Source: Bodo saltans
Lineage: Eukaryota; Euglenozoa; Kinetoplastea; Eubodonida; Bodonidae
Direction: 5' to 3'
NCBI GenBank assembly: GCA_001460835.1
Contig: CYKH01000236.1
Location: forward strand, 65,941 to 87,957
DNA: 22,017 nt
The position numbers and the translations under genes are program-made. This document shows, piece by piece, positions 17,201 through 20,500 of the stretch. The notes beneath the pieces are model-generated. The model worked only from the letters and a program-made list of their open reading frames with translations, was not told the origin of the DNA and ran no database searches. The number at the start of each line of letters is the position of its first letter. The stretch's first letter is position 1.

Positions 17201-17909
17201 TGAGAACAATGCAGATGCGGCTATGAATCATCGAGCATCACCGAGTGCCCAACCGACAGAGACGGAACTGATGATGGAACGCTTGCTCGAAGGCGGGTCA
17301 CAACGTGTCACCGCAACAATGGTTGAGGAGGTATTGGCTGCGGAAGAGTCTATGCGTCATGCCGATGTTGATGAAGTTATGACTCTGCAAACAACAACCG
17401 TCGAGGCTCTGATGGCAAGCTCGCTTCTATCGAGCCAAGGTACCCAGCAGCAGCAACACACGCTGCCACCGCCAGCACCATCAACCATCAAAGGCAAGAG
17501 TTTCCCCTCGCGACATGAAATGCGGCAAGCAGCAGCAGCTCCAACCGCGCGAGGCCACGGCTACGTTCCACCCACGGCCTCTGCATCGCCCAGCAACGCC
17601 AGTCATCGGTCAGCGTCGAACAACAGCCAGCAGTACGTCACTGGGGGTGGCAGCCACACCCCTGCTCGCCACCGTAGCCCTGGGGCATCATCGACTGCAT
17701 CCCGTATGGCCCCGTACTTTGTCGCAGGCAGGAATACAATGGTGCTCCAACAAACACCGATCAAGAAATCCGCAGGAGCAAGGCTGTCGTCTGACCATAT
17801 CGCTGAAGTTCTAGCGACAATGACATCGGAGAGAAACGAGGCGATGGAAACAACTGCACGTGTGCAAACCATCGCGTCGCTGATGGCGAAGTCGCGACAA
17901 AAGAGGTAA
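5028..17909 (+). CDS. Giant coiled-coil protein with TQT-motif cluster and 50-residue repeats
   Basis: A single intron-free frame of 4,293 codons from the first in-frame ATG (the frame is open from 4977) to TAA 17907-17909. Residues below count from this ATG. About 123-1984 and 2081-2405 are heptad-like, Glu/Gln/Leu/Arg-rich coiled coil; a Trp patch (F-V-R-W-C-T-W) lies near 350. Residues 2406-4293 are Ser/Thr/Pro/Ala-rich and probably disordered, with six TQT motifs (2413-2642), a three-copy repeat (2753-2802, 3182-3230, 3470-3518), His-rich patches and an acidic helix near 3,665-3,730. No catalytic motif is visible; the architecture suggests a structural scaffold of the cytoskeleton, basal body or flagellum. 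Its size recalls giant kinetoplastid flagellum-attachment proteins such as FAZ10, but I cannot show homology. The original start is probably ATG 4208; two duplications separate that start from this frame. As the sequence stands, translation would begin at 5028 if an mRNA is trans-spliced nearby (for example at AG 5009-5010 after T10). Confidence 0.85.
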   Translation: MITWESSGSLQSRAQADGPVLWNPKTVVFPLTTYADVALRESTDERCELLADRLKAIAEVFHVQSQGGPAAPPTESASSSLDHWTATCRSDIFTSCVLDARGRLTPTSNAPSVIANDWATTKDRLQQQAKSMEQELVYLRTQVELLTNHSYTHGGDRQSAAAVNDSSSLDSARHEAISEAVMALAAPSAARDRCVASIKQEFERHHAISDQLEQIRKSIAWSADMPHPQALQQHISLVQEQMLVLESTIHRNIINGRTSSQVSASLETLGVSVRKLQKLAGRETQASELTVTGGDRGMTSSGARGTQRALEESLRVISQHRQAEMELASALDEARVALLRSQIQTGVKAACFVRWCTWATRRRAARLQQAAADDASQNATTRLVETEASALRAKLHQREEEMHAIAAGVAAERAKLHAAMDDERRTLKEQTAESERRCSLLKEHITELERAAIEHSRRVSELESRLTLSERQSLDSAEAQRKTLLSEHEAQLESLQAEIRGLHGRLRDADATIKLEASKWEERLETERLESGARKRADIASTRAAVEDELNAYHQRSIAAQRQRDAAVSQVSSLQSDIQQLHEQMSELRNRSMTREKESVAQHEAEVLDVTKRWSQEVDQLRNEQRRIRASLDEAVATAAAAARSHKEELVALQAEHAGALLQTKLEYDQKEVTMRQLRHDIAELNANQASLANSLERERFLTEQSRTEVQQLRRQLSELNETHAASLSQLATLERTSSSLSLGAQQAADKHADELSRHASEQRAQLQDALRESDRRQLALDAASKDITQLSLALSTAQADLRKYMAEAAGALEVVRDLEEELSVVHAARLEAAAALPEEQARHERDLGQLASRLHALQEEHAQCALEREQLLAQHEQASQVAAAKLQRRAQAAEEREAALQREVENRDGRLHEALFERQNLHQELRESSLALKESQAKEAQLRRTLSNKESEWEQQFHEQKRATSTQEALFASLTEQLKNLEAQLSATTTSRDGLRSQLTRLEEEHHRLQRLTDSLKSTASQKEMDLIRVADAERSRLKTLHEHELKDAHAEIAKALQQVEAATSRAAHVTHESKTRQDNLNKQYQKLTAEVAEAKQQQKQAQSESVAQGEMLKDMETELAGVHMLLRDKVHELQAAEESLYRLEQEREDWERRMQRLHNERLRTESSSKEELQQLQTALLTLSQESELREHQLTEALERMTSHSTEDRSHERQQYEQRVFALQAESEALRVDRDELAKKRAASDRHVNELELSLQSTQERIRRLETLLDEKSQLASRLDPAMQLASELERELALQFKKEKALTSAMEEAAQRIVALHEENRMLQLQLERSKQDHASLMIGNDSALTTVRSERGKLMTVHDEELRIERERVRRMERERDDWNSERLELQRDYEGKLQRSYELEKSRIAELSASWEVEREKIRRDHDAQLDIIRRGCQTAERRADNLLTELDHKNEVLLGKEKHIESLEQHLRDAAAEAKEQEAVAAYRLNAALEVLNDVEVEASFHERSIVSTTEEMSSLKATLANLGDVERRLQEARAEGQALMTVKFRLEEDLSERAIQHERVTAMLKRANEDLASLRARYEGAQLENERFVVQLASQAQHIRDIAEANNKLGEESKELAARRTDTEAKWDSRVAALAVEREQMRAMHDEQVATLNQTIRSLETRQGSLRDENDALCKQLATDESLISTLRGEVEEAERSLVRLHKQLQMQEQELTNAHDELAKIDFLPRGALSERPTAADTVRLLSEDLRQLLLEKRKAADREELLVRQLRELQNTHLTENDQNVAMCLDVIAGLESDIAELHRERDSLTNELVVVRTERNSAVSITQSLKDDLAAVQDQLMEVQSLNAELEDEAEAAIEESQQLALKMEELDVAMHRAAEEHHQEVEEVHTSRQTTLKSLEGHMEGMIQYAKSIESKHREELDELQHQLDCAEAVFQGLNVSLADKTARLEFATKQLDTLKEEHLQELKRVRERYAISLRERVETSMQTTNVGDDEFSDIIAPRGVTPRAGSGDRSTNRSPHHVTRNLVLPTMDEMLRSPAIQAALQEEERQRTGAIKPATSSSAATAASHTHHVAAHERAQQLSEQLAIERMNSQLAADELEVLTRTNAQLKRELSSIHDQNKTSSVDAAKRAVELDELRFENDMLKRRHERMIEDYDRERKSLMEQHEAAAQRLAANHDEQTKRLLARLIETDEALNSAHSDRSQYKEKLKLILEETAHTVTMLTETELSAKSREAELELSIRNMQAKLSGREMELEVQQSVVAHLKATQDSAMADSQERLKNVASALHSARLETETFRQKIIEADRQIVRTLQEVQVLTDEYEQLTMERDQLSGRLAEEDATHQRTVEALAECNAAFETMKADRDALFRIVTEAAETSTAIAEERDHIASEYDSFLRRPRVSNGTQTVDAFRTSTSTQHDAKMIVHCAIQCMPNTTNAFSATDITAARDIGVETSADLLDNRSPTGVRSEDATPVLRDKSAQGVNTGTSTEANIVVAASTQTASPQHMSVSTQRILWSTTSTLTDAPPALRSVATGEPLEDATRNKHVQTMDDWFLRPDYTTSASQTPASPELHLASTQTTQVVGDTLNVTSTTQTPSAPELHPAATQTPVSAVAVTRGSQCSSPMSAANGTQTVVEVTTRGSDASEDRQESYGGLEFSFSTMRSSPLFGGQRSPEKFNVSDVAREEERRHVDIDDALPPPALTIIAPPVALQPIAASTTAGKQVTERPSPSTTVTTSPRSIPQRYSPRAHSSVALAKLRHEREIDDVIIAEPMGRATVISEELAARRLLHQQATDDVVVATGAAVQRAAEEVAAVQASLTDTETAQHTASPVIETSNAHVKDTSVEARVENTTTEVVAVDPPTTALPLATTTETNGGSSVQLPSLMTSDRSVLPMTKCDQSVTIEASSHGTQLRDQCLAEDDVQSIPSVTTASVPPEQSTEVHFDNFDQAPSVQTSEPLRNIVVPAQHRDAELPATTLVLSPAIALPLAAVAQEVVELNKPQEPAGAVAPPTTASEGLSGNSHAAIDAQVDQLEVHGQQVLPKLVATSPLDTITSPPLQPEGVSMKEEPAATQLQATAEKTSVEGEKAASATIIEPASTRSAEEPTTAHMLPATSSSTSSLPVVFPNVAPDTRHANTNPTEGSVVPDVSFNVSTPMRPTLVDPVQVVSARTPRTPRRQVSAELHRLRQEKLIDEILIEEPLVRSTVIMSEVGERRALMESMTVSHLSISNTEVLVAASYESTSTPTPQDNSLTVPIVARSNITDLVVPPEPSIPPIAERNGAPVYEYVDKDLFAVTADAPDVPTPKEKLDQAGVGKHDTHTDDTQVDVLVTATQHGTLHDTPRTTLPSDSRVQQQLDRPSEAMPSHHQDPSSDDEGNTTKAASEPLSTEYTSSFPDVPVVSAPEEDVPAAQLAPSTTEPQIERDSSAGFIKGAVVVTTTAPSPFKTQLPPIPAAPAQRASRSPRRDVASQLERLHTEKLLDEVVLQEPIDRVSVASSEVKERRLVFASFVCDQPRPQASLAPPPPLNASNLVDDVSAHHHATTSLSPEHECVVTSGGGKRLPPALETPQPVFQSPAAVLPPRRSVDGTSPTAASTSKRRAASSSRTMLFEMQLEQDRADVMDAAAIDHAVILNQEASLWRVVVEMRNRDAEVAATNTVEREARANIVLRPPTPDVYDHEHHYADHTLASPEGLSPIREDNTLIIEDLRGADAQHHHDATYHAPPAPLVLISPQRSPDGLAPRPTAQEDPLETVSPPYQEDTSNEEHPLHQPSNSGSNLHAPFGDTLNRLPSHHTPFGETINGRDAAGPLGVDTTASSRTSSLPSTQRSLSPPQHHVVVDDQLAAPSFEFETNAAPPSRLTDEQRIALTKDDADHTQKSSPMSSDDSTHYFEEESPHHHHGHHPLGGTTMDTMFHDETADESLMFLQQDAPEAPQGPATLGQTTPTRYPGMSSTPPPLLSAKSSFVAPHPQHVHDDPLPPSHQRHAMIDAIDDYEMCVMFADGMELIEEDEFFEWTDIVQLEEAERLQVYERAAMLHAAETEGQRRFARVENNADAAMNHRASPSAQPTETELMMERLLEGGSQRVTATMVEEVLAAEESMRHADVDEVMTLQTTTVEALMASSLLSSQGTQQQQHTLPPPAPSTIKGKSFPSRHEMRQAAAAPTARGHGYVPPTASASPSNASHRSASNNSQQYVTGGGSHTPARHRSPGASSTASRMAPYFVAGRNTMVLQQTPIKKSAGARLSSDHIAEVLATMTSERNEAMETTARVQTIASLMAKSRQKR
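12258..12956 (+). other. Cluster of TQT motifs, probable LC8 (dynein light chain) binding region
   Basis: Six T-Q-T motifs occur in a 233-residue low-complexity segment right after the coiled coil, at residues 2413, 2508, 2586, 2602, 2615 and 2640. Two variants, V-Q-T (2556) and S-Q-T (2573), add to them. The last five (S-Q-T onward) are spaced 13, 16, 13 and 25 residues apart. TQT in disordered sequence is the established anchor of LC8/DYNLL binding, and arrays of such sites next to coiled coils are known in scaffold proteins (for example Nup159, ASCIZ). Binding here is inferred from sequence only. Confidence 0.55.
13284..13433 (+). repeat. 50-residue repeat, copy 1
   Basis: Residues 2753-2802 of the giant protein. 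Pattern: S/T-P-R, then L-x-x-L-R/H-x-E-(K/R)-x-(I/L)-D-(D/E)-(V/I), E-P-x-x-R, (T/S)-V, S-E, and R-R-L near the end. The repeat stands out as a conserved, helix-prone island in otherwise low-complexity sequence. I know no named family that matches. Confidence 0.75.
14571..14717 (+). repeat. 50-residue repeat, copy 2
   Basis: Residues 3182-3230. It shares with copies 1 and 3 the T/S-P-R opening, the L-x-x-L-x-x-E-K-L-(I/L)-D-E core, the E-P element followed by R-S-T-V, and S-E-V-x-E-R-R near the end. It lies about 430 residues after copy 1. Confidence 0.75.
15435..15581 (+). repeat. 50-residue repeat, copy 3
   Basis: Residues 3470-3518, closest to copy 2: S-P-R-R opening, L-E-R-L-H-T-E-K-L-L-D-E core, Q-E-P-I-D-R, S-V, and S-E-V-K-E-R-R. 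A weaker, possibly degenerate fourth copy may follow at about 15,850-15,990, around M-Q-L-E-Q-D-R-A-D-V-M-D; I would not count it without an alignment. Confidence 0.75.
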
Positions 17910-18040
17910 CTCTCAACTTTGTGTGTTTGTGTTCTCGAAAGAACGTTTTCTACTTTGAATCAAACGATTATTCATTGCTTACTTGTGTTTTTTTTAAGAA
18001 CAGCTTGTTGCAACTGCAAAAGTCTTGCAAAGTTGCACAT

Positions 18041-18080
18041 TGCTTGCTTCCTTGGTCGTTGATTTCATATTTGTCATCAG
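18041..18080 (+). promoter_or_regulatory. Probable trans-splice acceptor of the membrane protein gene
   Basis: A T/C-rich stretch ends in CATCAG with AG at 18079-18080, 71 bases before ATG 18152. A T8 run with AG at 17997-17998 is an alternative. Both lie downstream of the open frame's apparent beginning and so argue against any start before 18152. Confidence 0.4.
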
Positions 18081-18151
18081 GAGTAGATAGGAGAGAGGCC
18101 ATACTTCGGTTTGTATTGATTTGTCTTAATCCCATCTATCTTTTCCCTACG

Positions 18152-18766
18152 ATGCTCGGCTCCGATGCAATTCGTAAGATCCTATACCTTGAGGATCCTA
18201 CTCGAGCCGCCGGCCTTACTAGCAGCGATGAGGCGGGCAAGGTTGGTTTGCGCTACGCGACATGCTACGACGGACCTATCCTCGGCTCTGTAGGATTTGA
18301 GACTGCATCTGCGATCCAGCCCCGAAGTATGTACTTTCAGTCTTGGCTGGTGATGGGCGCCACAACATTTGCGTGCCTTTCGATGCGTGCGCGCAACAAA
18401 GAAAAGTGGTGGCTTGGTCTGTTCTGCGTCAACATGGTGTACTTCAACGCGGTGAAGGGGCATAAGGTGGGCAATGGCGTGGTGGGCCATCAAAGTGGCG
18501 TTATTGGCGACGGCCTTCTGATGCTTGGTTTCTTAGCCCGGATGATGGTCCGAAGTGGACGGCTGCGTAGCAACTTGATGTGGTTTGCATTAAGTAGCGC
18601 CCTTGCATGGTACGATCTTGGCCGATTCCACTTATGGCTGGACTATGTTGCACAGCTTCGCAAGGAAGTAGCACCACAGCAGTCGTATGATCTTTTGGCA
18701 GAATTTTCTCCCAAGGATATTCCTCTGGAGTTTTTGTTGTACCGTAAAGCGACGGTACGAGACTAA
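18152..18766 (+). CDS. Small multi-pass membrane protein of unknown function
   Basis: A 204-residue protein I do not recognise. Four hydrophobic stretches could cross a membrane: about 61-79, 86-101, 116-134 and 141-157. The N-terminal 60 residues are polar (L-E-D-P-T-R-A-A-G-L-T-S-S-D-E). A His/Gly-rich loop (K-G-H-K-V-G-N-G-V-V-G-H-Q-S-G, 102-116) sits between segments 2 and 3. The C-terminus is amphipathic and charged. No clear signal peptide is seen and no catalytic motif stands out. The open frame extends upstream to 17921, but ATG 18152 is the better start: the preceding 77 codons look like pyrimidine-rich leader, with likely acceptor AGs at 17997-17998 and 18079-18080. It could be a conserved kinetoplastid membrane protein. 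Confidence 0.75.
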   Translation: MLGSDAIRKILYLEDPTRAAGLTSSDEAGKVGLRYATCYDGPILGSVGFETASAIQPRSMYFQSWLVMGATTFACLSMRARNKEKWWLGLFCVNMVYFNAVKGHKVGNGVVGHQSGVIGDGLLMLGFLARMMVRSGRLRSNLMWFALSSALAWYDLGRFHLWLDYVAQLRKEVAPQQSYDLLAEFSPKDIPLEFLLYRKATVRD

Positions 18767-18803
18767 CTTCCTCCATGGGGAACTTATTCCTAAGGGGCAA
18801 TGA

Positions 18804-18824
18804 CTTCTCTTTTTTTCTTTTCAG
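18804..18824 (+). promoter_or_regulatory. Trans-splice acceptor of the nucleoside hydrolase gene
   Basis: One of the clearest polypyrimidine tracts in the window (18804-18822, 18 of 19 bases T or C) ends directly in CAG (AG 18823-18824). It lies between the in-frame ATG at 18775 and the chosen start at 18934, so the mRNA would lack ATG 18775. A 12-codon upstream frame would begin at ATG 18825; a second acceptor (AG 18906-18907, after more pyrimidine-rich sequence) would remove it. Confidence 0.6.
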
Positions 18825-18933
18825 ATGCATTATTGTGATTCTCTCTTACCTCGTCTACTTTGACTTGATCTTAACGTCCCTCACTCGTATTGCCCCTACA
18901 ACAAAAGAATTCATCACAATAGATTCAAGAAAA

Positions 18934-20037
18934 ATGTCACGCTCCAACTCAAAGCGCCCTCGAAGCGAAGAATCAACCTCCGCCACGCAACCTAGACCAG
19001 TGCCTGTTGTGCTTGACCACGACGGTGGTGTCGACGACCTCGTCGCCCTCGCTCTCCTGCTAGCGAACCCATCCAAAGTGGAGCTTGTCGGTGTGATTGT
19101 GCTGGACGCAGACTGTTACGTGAATGACGCGTATCGTGTATCAGGGAAGCTCACCTCGACTGTCCGACGTGCCGCGGCCGCCAAGCGTGGTGTTCACATC
19201 AAGCCTTTCCCTATATTGAAGTCTACGCTAAGTCACGGAGGCCATCCATTTCCGCATGAGTGGCGCGTGGATGCAAAGAAGATGGACGACCTTCCTAGCC
19301 TCAATGTCCCTAAGTGGACCACGGGATGGGAAGCTGATATCCCAACAGTCCCCAACACTGATGCAAACACTCCCGGGGAGGAGGCGTTTGCCCAACTGTT
19401 CCTTCAGAGCCCCGAGCCCATCTCCCTCTGTGTGACTGGGCCCCTTACGAACGTGGCCTACTGCCTGAAGACGCATGGTGCAGCCTTTGCAGACAAGGTC
19501 AAGGAGGTTGTCATCATGGGCGGGGCAGTCGATGTGGAAGGCAACGTGTTCCTTGAGGGGCCTGATGTCAAGGAGCCGGGCATGCTGGCGGCTGAATGGA
19601 ATATTTACTGGGACGCAGTCAGCGCCAAAGCAGTCATAGAGTCTCCACTCCTCAAGGGCAAAGTAAGACTATTCTCGCTCGATGCCACTAACCATGTTCC
19701 CGTCACAAGTGCAGTGTGCCAAGAGTTCGGCAAGTACAACGATTCACTTATTGCTCAATTTATTGGTTCCAGCTGGGCCATGTGTACTCACTTAGAGCTC
19801 GGGGGCTACGGCAAAGGGTACTATGCGTGGGACGTGTTGACAGCGGCTCATGTGGTGGACTCCGGCCTCGTTGAATTCGAACCGAATGTCCCGATTACAG
19901 TGGAAATCGACCCCACGAAGCGAAGCGAAGGCCAAACACGGCGCGACCTCACAGGTGCTCATGGCGTGGATGTGGCGATGAAGATCGACGCAGAGCGCTT
20001 TTACATGATGACGTACGAAGCAGCACAATTCGTGTAA
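18934..20037 (+). CDS. Inosine-adenosine-guanosine nucleoside hydrolase (IAG-NH type)
   Basis: A 367-residue purine-salvage enzyme that cleaves the N-glycosidic bond of purine ribonucleosides to free base and ribose. The N-terminal D-H-D-G-G-V-D-D (28-35) is the calcium-binding Asp cluster of nucleoside hydrolases. D-A-D (58-60), V-T-G-P-L-T-N-V-A (167-175), V-I-M-G-G-A-V (193-199), G-N-V-F (203-206), A-E-W-N-I-Y-W-D (220-227) and Y-Y-A-W-D (296-300) follow the trypanosomal IAG enzyme closely. Trp110 (H-E-W-R) and Trp299 match the two tryptophans that stack on the purine in the Trypanosoma vivax enzyme, which points to the purine-specific clade rather than the pyrimidine one. The N-terminal ~20 residues are polar and Arg/Ser-rich, with no clear targeting signal. 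The frame also has an ATG at 18775, but the strong splice acceptor at 18824 favours 18934. Kinetoplastids cannot make purines, so this salvage role fits. Confidence 0.93.
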   Translation: MSRSNSKRPRSEESTSATQPRPVPVVLDHDGGVDDLVALALLLANPSKVELVGVIVLDADCYVNDAYRVSGKLTSTVRRAAAAKRGVHIKPFPILKSTLSHGGHPFPHEWRVDAKKMDDLPSLNVPKWTTGWEADIPTVPNTDANTPGEEAFAQLFLQSPEPISLCVTGPLTNVAYCLKTHGAAFADKVKEVVIMGGAVDVEGNVFLEGPDVKEPGMLAAEWNIYWDAVSAKAVIESPLLKGKVRLFSLDATNHVPVTSAVCQEFGKYNDSLIAQFIGSSWAMCTHLELGGYGKGYYAWDVLTAAHVVDSGLVEFEPNVPITVEIDPTKRSEGQTRRDLTGAHGVDVAMKIDAERFYMMTYEAAQFV

Positions 20038-20500
20038 CTCTGTCCATCCAATGAAGAGGCTTTGGGGGGCGCAAGGAAAAAGGCACAACCCCTCCCGCTA
20101 TTTGATCTCGTCTTGCTCTCTCCTTGTACCTGCATATTGTGTACTTGTTCCACCAAATTTACTGCCGTCTGAACGATCTGTTTGATACAACTGTTGTTTT
20201 TGACCTGCATGTGTTCTTTTTGCTTCGTATTTAGCCCTGTCTCCACAAAGCGCAGTTTCACCGCACAAAGCCTGAACCTGTGCATAGTGTGCGGCGAACC
20301 CAACAACTCCTTTCGCTCTTACTATCACGGAGGAGGAGTGTCAAGTTCCGCAAGCAGGGGCAGTAGTGGGCCGTGGCTTTAGAAGCAAGTGGTCCAAAGA
20401 ACTAGTGCGGAGATTTTTTCTTTTCGGCCGTGACGGTTGAAATTGGAAGTCAGTCGCAAGTAGAACAAACGTAGAATCCACACACCATTATTTTCACACT
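20038..20500. other. Spacer between nucleoside hydrolase and terminal gene
   Basis: A 463-base spacer. It has T/C-rich patches around 20190-20235 and a clearer tract at 20414-20425 followed by AG at 20448-20449, the likely acceptor for the gene at 20501. A 66-codon frame (20182-20382) starts with TTG, has no recognisable content and is probably chance. No RNA gene was seen. Confidence 0.6.
20414..20449 (+). promoter_or_regulatory. Probable trans-splice acceptor of the terminal gene
   Basis: A pyrimidine tract (T6-C-T4-C, 20414-20425) is followed by AG at 20448-20449, about 50 bases before ATG 20501. It supports a + strand gene starting there, although antisense frames are also open. Confidence 0.45.

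Noticed and set aside
18775-18933. In-frame upstream ATG adding 53 residues with a hydrophobic stretch to the nucleoside hydrolase
   Set aside because: The hydrophobic residues are the translation of the polypyrimidine tract; the acceptor AG at 18823-18824 lies downstream of that ATG.
20182-20382. 66-codon + strand frame in the last spacer
   Set aside because: It starts at TTG, its first part translates pyrimidine-rich spacer, and nothing in it is recognisable.
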